A stretch of DNA of 64,000 bases from Kingdonia uniflora (lineage: Eukaryota; Streptophyta; Magnoliopsida; Ranunculales; Circaeasteraceae): positions 4,278,001 to 4,342,000 of the forward strand of contig JACGCM010001948.1 of NCBI GenBank assembly GCA_014058105.1. Direction: 5' to 3'. This document shows, one piece after another, positions 46,050-56,735 of the stretch (positions within the stretch are counted from its first letter, which is position 1; every line of letters begins with the position of its first letter). The notes under the pieces were generated by a model. That model made no database searches. It saw only the letters and a program-made list of their open reading frames with translations, and had not been told where the DNA came from. Both the position numbers and the translations under genes were made by a program.

Positions 46050-47200
46050 AGGTTATATCATTGACAATTTATTCTTGAGTTGTAATGAAGATGTACTCGA
46101 ATAATAACATCCGGTTCAGTTAACAAAGAAGCCTCCTTCAGAACTTCGTACGCCTGCTGATACATTCGGGCAAAATGATTATGCTCTAACAAATTAGCTT
46201 TAATAATATCCAAGACATTTGCAGTCAATTGCGGTTTTCGTTCTGCACGTTTATTTAATGCTACAGAAGAGTCATAAATATAAAGTTGAGCATAACTTGC
46301 ACGTTTAATAATGCACCACTTTGATGTCGTAAGTCTCCATGGATTTAGAATGGTAATGGACCTCGTCAATTTATTACCTGGTTATCCATTGTTACACCAA
46401 GACTCGTGATAGCATTGGAGGCATTCTATTGACGGATATGCTTTCGGAAAGAACGTGCTTGGGCGAAGTCATCATCGAACAGTGATTGGATCGTAGGTGG
46501 AAGTGCACCAAGAAGTGGTAACCTTATTTTTCCCTGAAGGCAGTAGGTCGCGAAAAAAGGCCGACATTTGGGCGAGTTTGTCAATCGTTCATCTGACCAA
46601 TGTAGTGCACTATATGATGGGCACAAAATATCCATAACTCCTAAATTATGACGCACTTCTTGGATTATTGGAGTAATTACGTTTTCAACGTATGAGTCCA
46701 AGTCATCATCATTGCAAAAGATGTCCTCAAAAAGAAGTTGTGGCAATGTGTTCGATCTGCAAGTGAGACGAAGTTAACTATTCTGATCATTTATTATTAT
46801 TATTTTGTAATAAGAAGGAGAAACTTACTTGTTATGACTTCCCTTTGAAGATTTTCCAATTTCAAATGTCTGATTTAATGAGTCATTCTTCGAGGATTCT
46901 CCATATTCATAGGTAAAACTAAATTGCTCAGTAGGACAAATATTGTAACAATGTAAGTATGGTTATTTGAGTGTGTAGATTCCATTAAATTTGTAACTAA
47001 ATTAATATAAAACACTTACGTAGTATTAAACGTAGATACACAAGCTTCTGGAATTGAATATGCATTAGCTTCAACAATATTTGTGTCTGTATCACCAAAA
47101 GTTTTTTTGCTTTTTGATGGGTTAGATATATCGGGAGGTCATTCTTTTTTTCGCGTTCCCGCCTTGCACGTTGTGCTAGTTCACGTTTTGTTGGCATTTT
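46050..47200 (-). pseudogene. Helitron protein, N-terminal region only (minus strand)
   Basis: On the minus strand a basic start MPTKRELAQRARREREKKN (47197) is followed by exon-like pieces. Next comes 46746-46426, with CPSYSALHW and YCLQGKIRLPLLGALPPTI (the Cys-rich region before the Rep domain). After a stop it reads SLGVTMDNQVI near 46400, then 46369-46058 (AQLYIYDSSVALNKRAERK ... HLHYNSRIN). This is the segment preceding the Helitron_like_N domain in plant RepHel. It ends at about 46055, where the copia element begins, so the Rep endonuclease and helicase are missing. It belongs to a different copy from the Helitron at 48304. Confidence 0.8.
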
Positions 47201-48150
47201 CTACACCAAGTTTGGAACGAAACTTGCTGGATCAGGGCCGCTTTGGGCAGATCTTGCACATTTTTTCAATACATAATTTGTTGACATTGGGTAGATATTG
47301 TAGGGGTTTTAGGCTTATGTTGTTTATCCGATTTGTGTACTTTTTCCTTTTTTATATTACTTCGATCACATTACGGTGGAGCGTGTGATAAGGGGCCCTC
47401 TTTCCATGATCTTTTGGAGGGTGTAGTTAAATCAATCGTTGGCAGTTGCTCCACCAAGTTTGGAACGTCACTTGCTGGATTGGGGTCGATTTGGGTAGAT
47501 TTAGCATGTGTTTGAGGTTCTAGTTTTTTGGATCCCAGGGAACATTTTATTTTTGCTCTCTTTCTCGTCTTGCACGCTGTCCCAATGTACGCTTTGTTAG
47601 CATCTACTCCACCAAGTTTTGAGTTTTACCAGAGTTATGTTGTTTGCCCATTTTTTATACTTTTCCCTTTATTATATTATTTCGATCACATTGCAATGGA
47701 GCATCTGCTAGGGGGCCCTCTTTGCATGACATTTGGGAAGGTGCAGCTAAATCAGCCGTTGGCATTTGATCCACCAAGTTTGGAATGACACTTGCTGGAT
47801 CGGGGTCAATTTGGGTAGATTTAGATTGTGTTTGAGGTTTCAATTTTTTTTTAATCCACATGGATGTTTGGTTTTTGCTCTCTTTCTCATCTTGCACGCT
47901 GTCCAAATGCACGTTTTGTTGGCATTTGCTCCACCAAGTTTTTAGCTTCACTAGCTGGAATCACGCCGCCTTGGGTAGATATTGGTGGGGGGGGGGGGGG
48001 GGGGGGGTTACGTTTATGTTGTTTGCCCAATTTTTGTTATTTTCCCTTTTTATATTACTTCCATCACATTGCGGCGAAGTGTAGCCATCTTTGCATGATC
48101 TTTCGGAGGGTGTAGTTAAATCAGCCGTTGGCATATGCTCCTCCAAGTCC
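47190..48150 (-). repeat. Degenerate coding repeats upstream of the minus-strand Helitron protein
   Basis: Sequence of the type CTCCACCAAGTTTGGAACG...CTTGCTGGAT...GGGTAGAT recurs at about 47200, 47450, 47770 and 47930. It is separated by a second module (ATTACTTCGATCACATTGC...) at about 47350, 47680 and 48050, a period near 320-350 bp. The minus-strand frames share the protein pattern TQIDPxPAS..PNLV.Q.PT.DL..PS. A run of 21 G (47987-48007) lies inside. It appears to be an expanded repeat domain of the Helitron protein N-terminus. Confidence 0.65.
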
Positions 48151-48303
48151 TAATGCATTTTTGTCATTATGGCAATTTTAAAGTATATACATGGCACTTA
48201 CTTTTGTTGTATAGTCAAATTAAAAATTATTGAGAATTAATCTTGAGAGAATCTTGAATTAAAAAAAAAGGAGAGTCTTACCAAGGGAAAACTTGGTAAT
48301 CTA

Positions 48304-48317
48304 TCTATACTACTAAA
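48304..48317 (+). other. Helitron 5' terminus
   Basis: TCTATACTACTAAA, a full match to TCTMTAYTAMYHNW, with host base A at 48303. A perfect inverted pair TACCAAG...CTTGGTA (48280-48300) lies just outside the end. Confidence 0.75.
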
Positions 48318-48601
48318 GAAAAAACATTGGAATGAGACCAGATCTCGGCCGTCGATCAGAATCCCCAATACAAACTTAAGAATATAAAATGCTATATTTA
48401 TAACTTTAAAATGAGGGAGCCATTCCATGTATTCGGCCAAAATAATTGGATGTATTCCCAACACAAATTTCTAGGTATCTTGAGAACTTCTTCTCAATCC
48501 TCTCTCTCTCCGTACTTCTTTTCAATCCTCTTGAACCTTGAGAACTCCTCTCTCTTTCACCATACTTCTCAATCCTCCAAAGTTTGAGTTCTTCAATTTT
48601 G

Positions 48602-49486
48602 ACAGAGTTTGTGATTGAGACCGCTGATGGGAAGAGGCAAAAGAGGTATAAGCAGGTATGAAATCAATTGATTTAGGATATTTTATGATTTGGGGGTTTT
48701 GTGTATTGATACTTTGATATGTAATGGTTCATGATTCTTCGATTAGGGGTTTATTTGATAATTATTGTTAATAGGTCAGATTCTATTTGGGTTTTGCCCA
48801 TAACTTCGTATACACATTTAACATTGAATTGTGGTATCTTGAATTTAGGGGTTTATGTGTTAGTATGTCTTGGTTAATTGTGATCTGATTTAAGACAAAA
48901 TTTTTTGAAAATGTATTTGATATTTGTTGTTAATAGGACAATGTGATCATCGAATTAGGCTTTAACTTAATATACGATGACATATTTTTGGGATTGCTTC
49001 ACTGGTTTGATATATATCTTCTATACTGTTATGAAGGTTTTTTTGAACAACATGGAAAAGAAGTCTGAGCCCACTATAACAAAGTATAAGAACAACGAAA
49101 ACTGGACTAAAGTGACCTTCAAGCCAGGCTTGGCTAAATTCAGCATGGCCCATCTTGAAGATGATGTTGTTGCGCTAATGAAAAAGCAGGTGGTATATAT
49201 AGCTGGATGCCTTGGCAAAACAGTGAAGGTGGAGTTGAATGGGCAACGTGTTCCCGTGAAATTCTTCCTTGAATGCACTAATATTTATCTCTCATCTGCT
49301 TCCAAAACCAGGCCAGAGCCGCTCCCCAGATACGTTATTTAGAAGTTGTTGAGATGCATGTTTATCATTCCATCACTTTAGTTTGATTAACTGGATAGGG
49401 ACTTCAAAATTTTAGAATTTCGGAGAAAGTTAACGACAGGTGGGAGGTTTAATTGTGTGAGTGTAAGTGACGGGCAATTCCAGCAG
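48602..49486 (+). pseudogene. TOP2: Captured DNA topoisomerase II gene fragment, three exons
   Basis: Exon A (48602-48655) encodes TEFVIETADGKRQKRYKQ and ends at a GT donor. Exon B (49037-49330) encodes NNMEKKSEPTITKYKNNENW followed by a VTFKPGLAKF...LEDDVVALMKK stretch and VKVELNGQRVPVKFF, ending EPLPR. Exon C (49416-49486) encodes EKVNDRWEV, a stop, and SVSDGQFQQ in a shifted frame before another GT. This is the GHKL ATPase/transducer region of eukaryotic type IIA topoisomerase, about 140 of some 1450 residues, in the right order. Introns are retained, which means capture at DNA level rather than from mRNA. The missing domains and stops exclude function. Confidence 0.9.
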
Positions 49487-49619
49487 GTAGCACTACCTAC
49501 CTATTTGTCTTAGTTATTTCCCAATTTTGCGATCAAATGACATGTATTTGTAACAATTTGACACCATAATATAATCTGCCCTCTGTACAATATTAAGTTT
49601 CTCTTATAGGGTTTATTAT

Positions 49620-50105
49620 GAATTTGAAAATATTTAGACTATAGTGGCCATTCACATATTTACTCTTTGTATCCACAATATAAGTAACTTGATAAGCAGA
49701 ATCACAACAGAAACCAGGCGAACACATAGCACTCCCATCAAGCCTAACAAGATCAGCACCAAGTCCAACTTCTCCAACCAAAGGTATTTATTCTTAGTTT
49801 TCAAAACAACAACTCGACCTCCATTCTTGATGTAAACATCAAGAGGTGCTTCCTCGCAATTCAAAGCCATCCCATCTCGGTGTTCTTCCTTTAGCTCAGG
49901 CATGCTGAAACCTTCTTTCACTTGAACAATGCCATTGTTTGTTTGGCATCCAACAAGCACTTTCACCTTCTCCTCCTCCAAATCCCATGCACGACTCACA
50001 AATTCAGTAGAGAAGCCAGTGAATATACCGTTAGAGCCCGCGAGATAGAAATTAGTAAACTCCCTTATGAGTTTTCGAGGTATCCCCCAAGAACAAAATA
50101 ACATA
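49620..50105 (-). pseudogene. Captured cupin (11S-globulin-like) gene fragment, antisense to the Helitron
   Basis: Minus-strand frames give VILFLGDTSKTHK (about 50105-50065). After a frameshift they give EFTNFYLAGSNGIFTGFSTE, VSRAWDLEEEKVKVLVG and NCEEAPLDVYIKNGGRVVVL. After a second frameshift near 49790 they give GEVGLGADLVRLDGSAMC and FCCDSAYQVTYI, stopping where a GT donor-like site occurs. The order and motifs match the plant bicupin proteins annotated as glutelin type-A-like / RmlC-like cupins of about 350 residues. About 150 central residues remain. It lies within 150 bp of the topoisomerase fragment and in the opposite direction, so it is a separate capture. Confidence 0.82.
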
Positions 50106-52244
50106 ATATTTACTCTTCTTTACAGGTCGAATACTTTTTTAGGATTAACAAAATGGTGATTAGATCTGATAAGATTTCCTCCAAACTCAAACCAAATAAA
50201 CCCTAGAAAATAATAAACCATGCCCATTCAATCAACACACTCAGTTGCAGTCATTAAATTATAATCTCCCGCATTTGACTTATCAGGTATTATTACTGTT
50301 TTATGAAGTCCGTGTTTAGTGATGTTCGTGTTTATAAGGTATTCCTTGTACGATATGCTATTATGTTCATGTTTCATGCTGCTTTTAGTCTTATCAAATG
50401 TTTCATTGTAGGATATCCTATTATGTTCATGGTTTACTATAAACTCTGTTAAGGGACCTAAAGCTTAATCTAATCTACATTCAAAAGTTGCAGTTTTTGG
50501 AAAAAGAAGTGTTTCTTCTATACAATATTAACTAATAGGTATGGATTTCAAGTCCCATATTGTGTCTGAATTTCATTCTAGCTATGATCCATCAATTATA
50601 ACACCATAAGTATGAACATCACTAAATAGCAAACACTCTGTTGGCCAGGATATCCCTCTGAACTGAAATACAATGGACAGCAACGAAGATCAAACAGGAC
50701 ATCTAAAAATACTTCCTAAGCGTACATCATACAAAGTGCGCAACCATTCTACTAAGGTTAGACCTTATTTAAACTACGACTATAATATCTGAATCATGCA
50801 TTCTTCTCTTAATAATGCTTAAGTTTTAATACAGGATCCAGTTACGATTGAAATTGGAAATAAATGACTAAGCACGATTGATATGTCTAGCATTCTTCCA
50901 GTTAACTCTACTTTATCGGAATCAGGTATCTCTTCAACAATTATATACCTTATGTTCTTGTAAGCGACCATATTACTGTCATATTTTAAATAATGAACCA
51001 AATATTCAGGTGTTTCTTGTAAGCAACCACACAAGGTATTAAGCCTTCAGGAGTAAGAAGATAAAAGGCAGTAGAAGAATGCAAAAAGATGTGAGACGTC
51101 CAAACAACGTCGGATGGTATGTTCTTGTATATCCTTTACCTCTATGGCCTTGTTAACGTATAATCTTATCGTTGATGAATACGTCTTGTTGCAGGGCCAA
51201 TTACCAAAACTACTACAAACACTCTATTCGAACCCCAACTTTGATGATGCCAGTTCAGCCATGAATGGTAGTTCACCCCGTAATATCAATGATGACAGTG
51301 TCAGTGTCACTTCAAATGTTGGTCTAGCGGGTCCAACGAACCGAACCCAAAATTTATCTGCGGTCGATCTATAAGAAGCTGAACTTCTAATAAATGAGCA
51401 TCACTGTGCAAACTTCAACATTGTGAACATGTTAGACTTTATTAAACATAGAATTTGATGCCAGTGTACTACATATTTCTACAATTGATGATGAAATCTT
51501 AATGCAGAACCAAATTATGATTGAAACGGTAGATCTGGGTTCTAAATCGATGCCTAACGTACCTCCAATGTCCACTGAAGTAATGCATAGCTCTGTAATT
51601 GATGCTGAAGTCTTAGTGTAAAGCCACATGACGAACCAGCGGAACTGAATTCTAGCCCGAATCTTGCCTTACCTACAATATCCACAAATTTGCATAGCGC
51701 CCAGCCGATTAAATCTGTTATATCTTTAACAGGTATTTATTTGTTTATCAAATGTCTAAATTATTAATATTCGAATCACTTATAAATTGACTACGTTCAA
51801 CTAATGTAGTAGATTTTAGTCCTTCAACATTGACCTAAACACTTAATAATCCACAGATGTTCCTCGAAAATGATCGCACAATTTACCAACTTTTGAAAAA
51901 CAAGAAGAAAGAAGGGTCGTGAGAAATGCAAAGAAACATCAAGCATACGCCTCTTAAAAAGGCGAAAAGGTATGTACTATATAAAAATATCTTATGATAA
52001 TCTATTATGTCATTCTATGTCGTAGTACTAACCCCGGTCACAACAAATTCAAGAAATTTGGAGTAGGTACGGACAACCAACAATCGTCTATGAAACAATG
52101 TCAAAAACATGGAACCGATGTTGTGATATCAAGTAATTGTATTGGCATCAGATATTCATTCTTATCAGTTTTATGAGGAAATCGTACATAGACATTTTCT
52201 AATCAGATCACACTAGAATAAGCATGCAACATTTCGTTGATCAA
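50106..52244 (+). other. Helitron region upstream of RepHel, decayed N-terminal exons and repeats
   Basis: No complete gene. A basic exon-like piece KQEERRVVRNAKKHQAYAS ends at a GT near 51970 (about 51898-51969), resembling the basic start of plant Helitron proteins. About 51475-51595 is imperfectly repeated at about 51595-51710 (AATTGATGMTGAARTCTTA ... TGCATAGC). Some Ser/Asn-rich frames (51114-51374) may be remnants of the same protein. Confidence 0.45.
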
Positions 52245-53278
52245 AACGCCACAGGGTTATTTGCCACAAATCCTGGGATTTGAATGACACTTAATGGAGC
52301 AAATAATCAGACTGATTTGATTATGGATGCTGCATTGTTGGCTACAGAGGAGCCTATTGATGATAATACTATTCTTGAATCTAGCCAATATGCGTCCATT
52401 GCCCACCCGCCCGTAAGTACTGTTACTGTCAATCCAACAAGTATGTCTACTACATGCATACCTAATATTTCTAATGACACCTCTAGCAATTCTGGCACGT
52501 TTTCTGGTATGCATGCTGATGATTGTAGTGCATAAACAGTTAAAACGAATCATATATCACAAAATAATGTTCAAGTTAATATTGATACTACCAAAGGTCC
52601 CATGGATGTTATTGCACTTCCACCACTTAAAAATTAACGCAATTTACCATGGAAAACCGAGCGTTAGAATAGAATATCTGATCACAATTGTGCAAGGAAT
52701 TATGTAGATTCTAAAAAACTCAAAACTTATAAGCTTCCACCACAAAGACAGTGTAAGCACAGTCAATCAGTCCTATTCGCTAGGGAGTCAAAATGTTTAT
52801 GTTGTATAAGTGGAAAAGTAGACCTAGGGTTCCCACCAGTGCCAAACGAACTCTTAGAACTTTATTAGGATGAATCAGATGTAGGAGTCGATTTCAAAAT
52901 GAATATTCGAGTTTTCAACTACTCCTTCCAATTTACATCTATTGGGGTAACATTAGATGACTCTCCTGCTAACGCTACAAGTAGGATTTACACGTTTAAG
53001 TCTCATAGTATAATATACCACAAAATTGGCAATTTCATGCCTCCAGGTGTTGGACGAGCATATTATTTGCAACTATATTTTTACGACCCATTTCGCGAAC
53101 TTATGGAAAGACTTGAAGAGAATGAGGCTTTACGGGAAACAACCGTTATTAGGTTAACAAAGATATTAGGAGACCACAATGAGTTTATCACACAGTTTAA
53201 TAAAATCACAAAGTTACCTGATCTATCCAGTCGACAACTTGTTATTAAACAATTCCCAAAATGAGCTAAGCAGTATAT

Positions 53279-53507
53279 ATATATATATATTTGGAATCCG
53301 GAAGTTCGTCGGGTTCATCATTTTTCACCATTCTCCGAACTAGTCTCCCGGGGGTTTGCCAAGGTACCTCCGAAAGCCGCACGCTCCATTTCAAGTCAAG
53401 ATAAATCTTGGTGGATGACCCTCCGGTGTTAAGTTTCGAACTCATGACCTATCTCTCCTTTCTCTAAGAGGTGGTCCCAAATTACTAGCCCAACACCAAA
53501 GAGGTCG
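53279..53507 (-). mobile_element. tRNA-derived SINE inserted in RepHel
   Basis: The insertion is flanked by a perfect 11-bp duplication AAGCAGTATAT (53268-53278 and 53508-53518). On the minus strand its head contains TGGGCTAGTAATTTGG (box A region). An exact box B, GTTCGAAAC (GWTCRANNC), follows about 45 bases later, and the tail is a simple (TA)n run. That is the plan of plant tRNA-derived SINEs. About 229 bp. It disrupts the Helitron protein between the DDSPAN region and Helitron_like_N. Confidence 0.82.
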
Positions 53508-55411
53508 AAGCAGTATATTATACCCACAACGGATGATGTTGTATTGTTGTTGGTAGTGACGAAGATAATGTAGGCAAGAATATTATAATTAATCTAGATA
53601 ACATGGGTTTGAATTCATATCTGAAACATCGGGGCTCTACGATTCTTTACAACATGCCCTTCTACTACCAAACAAAATTTATGAATGGGACTTAGAAACT
53701 GTTTATAGGAACGAGAAAAAAATCACTATTTGAGAATTTTATGCTTACATGTTGCAGATAAGACCTAACTACGATTTACTCATATATAAAGGCAGTCGAT
53801 TATTCCAACAATATAAAAATGCATACCAACAATCTAGGATGGTAGATTAGGCAGTAAAAATGCATACCAGCAATCTAGCATATATTAGAAACAACCAAGA
53901 TAAAATTCGGGCTGATATGTATCATGGGTTACAAGATGTTATTAAATTTGGGGAAAGGCTAGGTAAGAATGTTGAGAAACAAATTATTCTCCCTTCTCAT
54001 AATGGTAGTCCTCGCAATATGTATAAGAGATTTCAAGATGCAGTGGCATTAGTACAGAAATGTGGCAAGCCTGATTTGTTTATTACCATAACTTGTAACC
54101 TAGAGTGGCTAGAGATAATCTAAGTACTAGGGCTAAGGCAACAACCACAGGATCGTCCAGATATAGTTGTATGCATTTTCTGATGTAAATTCTTAAAATT
54201 GAAAGAAGACTTAGTAAACAAGTCAGTTTTGGGATTAGTTAAGGCGCGTGTGCACGTTATAGAATTCAAAAATGAGGACTTCCGCACGCACACATGCTGA
54301 TCATATTTTAAAAAAAATCATCTAAGAGGACCAAATGATTATGACCAAATTTCCCCGGCTGAATTCCCAAATGAAGAGGAGGAACCCGAACTTTTTGAGA
54401 TAGTTAAAGGCAAATGGTGCATGGACCATGTGGTGACTAGAATCGCAAGTGTTTGTGTATGGTAGACGAAAAAGGCAAAAAGCGATTTCCAAAAGATTTT
54501 GCCGAACATATAATTCAGCGTAATGATTTACTAGGACAAGATAATAAAAGTGTACGTGACTACGATTTACCAAATTGGAATTGAATACTTAAGAAGATGA
54601 TGAACTGCTTAGGTTGATGAGAGGCGAGCTCGATGTTAAAACACCGCTTGAGGACTATTTGTCTATTAGTAAGTTGAATGCTGAACAAAAGTACGCTACT
54701 ATAGGATTATTATTTCTTTTAATGTTAGCGAGAGTTAAGTGTATTTTATAGATGGACCTAGCAGAACTGGGAAGATCTTCGTAATCCTCGCAGAGCTGAG
54801 ACAAAATGGCAATGTGGCTTTCGCTATGGCCTCGCTGGGAGTTGCGGCCACCATCATCCCGGGTGGTTGAACAACTCATTCAAGGTTTAAACTACCACTA
54901 ACATTGGAATCAAGATCAACTTGCAATATCAACAAAGGCTCAAGTTTGGCCAAACTTATCAAAGAAGCAAATGTCTTAATATGGGATGAGGCCCCAATGA
55001 TGCATTGACATTTTTTTAAAGCCTTGGATAGAACGTTGCAAGATATATTAGAATGTGATTTACCATTTGGAGGAAAAATCCTTATTATGGGAGGTGACTT
55101 TCGCCAAATCTTCCCAGTTATTCCTCGATCAACTAAAGCATAAACAATCGACGCTTGCATCGTCAAATCTACTATTTGGCAAAATACATAATAAGAAAAT
55201 ATGAGAGCCCGACACGACCCCAAACATTCAAAGTTCCTACTTCAAGTTGGCAACGACAATAATAATATTGAAGCAAACAATGAATTAATACACATACCCG
55301 ATGAAATGATAATAAAATGGGAGAATGAATAATCACCCAATGATTTAATAGATTTTGTTTTCCCTGAATTGAGTAGATTTGCGCATGACGTATCATAGAT
55401 GATAAATAGAG

Positions 55412-55985
55412 TGTTAGGAATACGGCTCAAAAATAGCGCTTGGGCCAAAATTCTAGGGGATTGTCTAATTCATTCGAACGACCTCATGACTCGTTCGAAC
55501 GACTTTGGCTTTGTTTGTTTGTTTCTAAATTCGTTTTGAAGGGGATTTGATCCAAAACAATGGATTATCTCGTGATGCGTATTTCGGAGATGACCTAATG
55601 AAAAGTCTATAAATAGAGAGTGTATGTTAAAGGCCTCTGTACTGTGAGAAAGAGATAGAGAGAGAAAAGGGAGAAATCTAGGGTTTAGCTCTGGAGAGGT
55701 TTCTTGGGTTTTCTTTCTAGGGTTTCTTGCTGTGATTATCTGTAAGGGTAGAGGTGAGGTTTGAGTGATCTCTGTAACCTTTTGTAACCCTTAGTGTGAT
55801 AATAAATTCGTCGTGCTTGCGGGTGGGGGTGGTTTTGATCCTGTTTAGGGTTTCTACCTAATTAAACCTTGTGTTGTGTTTTTATTGCCTTTATTCGAAT
55901 TCTCTTTGGTTAGGGTTGGTTCTTTGAGTTCTTGCTGATCGTATTGTGCTTCCGCGTGCGATTTGCCCCCTCGGTGTTCCCAACA
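55412..55985 (+). repeat. LTR of the small copia fragment
   Basis: 574 bp with TG...CA ends, palindromes TTCGAACGA at about 55473 and 55493, and TATAAATAGAGAG near 55609. It served as the reference for the other two copies of the family. Confidence 0.88.
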
Positions 55986-56475
55986 ATTGGTATCAGAGCA
56001 AGGTTTGGGGCAAGTAGAGTGGCAAGATGGGAAGATCCAAGCATTCTAACGCGATCAGGCTTGATGCGGAGAAGTTCGACGGGAAGATTAATTTTGGATT
56101 GTGGCAAATGCAAGTCCAAAATATCTTGATTCAAGGCGGGTTACGCAAGGCACTGAAAGGGAAGCCTATACCTAAAACTCCAGTTAAAGGTATAGCGGCC
56201 TAGAAAGCGGACGAAGATGAAAAAGATGACTGGGAATATCTGGATTCAAGGGCTGCGAGCGGGATACGTTTTTGTCTCGCTAAGAACGTTTTGGCAAACG
56301 TGGCTGGAGAGAAGACTGCAAAGGGTCTTTGGGAAAAGCTTGAAAGTTTGTATCAAACGAAGAGTCTTTCAAATCGCTTATACCTCAAGGAGCGACTTCA
56401 TACACTTAAGATGAATGAGGGTACGAACGTTGGTAATCACCTAGGTTCTTTGAACGGGATCGTTTCAGAATTATG
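55412..56475 (+). mobile_element. Small copia fragment (LTR, PBS, gag start) inserted in RepHel helicase
   Basis: An LTR (55412-55985, TGTTAGGAATACGG...CCCAACA, 574 bp) and an intact PBS TGGTATCAGAGC (55988-55999) are followed by gag from 56027 (MGRSKHSNAIRLDAEKFDG) up to LGSLNGIVSEL, where it stops abruptly. Helicase sequence (CFALAINNSQGQT) resumes about 60 bases later. It is the best-preserved LTR and PBS of this family in the window. The rest of the element and its 3' LTR are missing. Confidence 0.85.
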
Positions 56476-56735
56476 TTTCGCCTTTTGTTTTGGTACGAAA
56501 ATAGTAATAGTTTCCTATTAGATTATGTTTCGCCTTAGCTATCAATAATTCACAAGGTCAAACAATACCTATAATTGGAATTTTCTTGCACGATTCAGCT
56601 TTTAGCACGGATAACTCTATGTCGCTTTATCTAGAGGAATTTCAAAAGATAAAACTAAGGTATTGGTACGGAATAATAAGTCACAAGACCTACCGTGTAC
56701 GCATACAGTTAACGTCGTTTACTAAGAAATTCTTT

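Larger units (their letters stand above)
41375..46050 (+). mobile_element. Small copia element (gag-protease only), plus strand, split by a sister copy
   Basis: The 5' LTR is at about 41375-41945, followed by a degraded tRNA-Met-type PBS (41947), gag from 41987 and a break at 42516. The element resumes at 45135 with the next gag codons and continues through the protease region to about 45991. A purine tract (GAGGGGAGGTTATA) lies near 46036-46050. The break holds an inverted sister element flanked by CAACC duplications. A 3' LTR is absent; Helitron sequence starts within about 20 bases. No integrase, RT or RNase H lies between protease and purine tract. Confidence 0.8.
52245..56735 (+). pseudogene. 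Helitron RepHel (rolling-circle replicase-helicase), interrupted
   Basis: In order: a Ser/Thr-rich leader (52284-52535); the Cys-rich CARNYVDSKK...CLCCISGK (52680-52830); NSFQFTSIGVTLDD-type region (52899-53264); Helitron_like_N (53860-54123, ADMYHGLQDVIKFGE ... KPDLFITITCNLEW); and the HUH endonuclease motif PHAHMLIIF at 54282-54308, shifted one frame from the preceding VIEFKNED. The PIF1-type helicase has Walker A FIDGPSRTGKIFV (about 54745), Walker B VLIWDEAPMM (about 54975) and GGKILIMGGDFRQIFPVI (55070-55125). It ends after the copia fragment with CFALAINNSQGQT and YVALSRG. Residues between 54500 and 54560 jump from Rep to helicase, so the catalytic Tyr region is deleted. Many stops; Walker A is altered (GGTGKT to SRTGKI). 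Confidence 0.88.

Noticed and set aside
48280..48304. Hairpin TACCAAG...CTTGGTA as the 3' end of another plus-strand Helitron
   Set aside because: No CTRR plus T follows at the usual 10-12 bases; the next candidate CTAA is inside the 48304 terminus itself.
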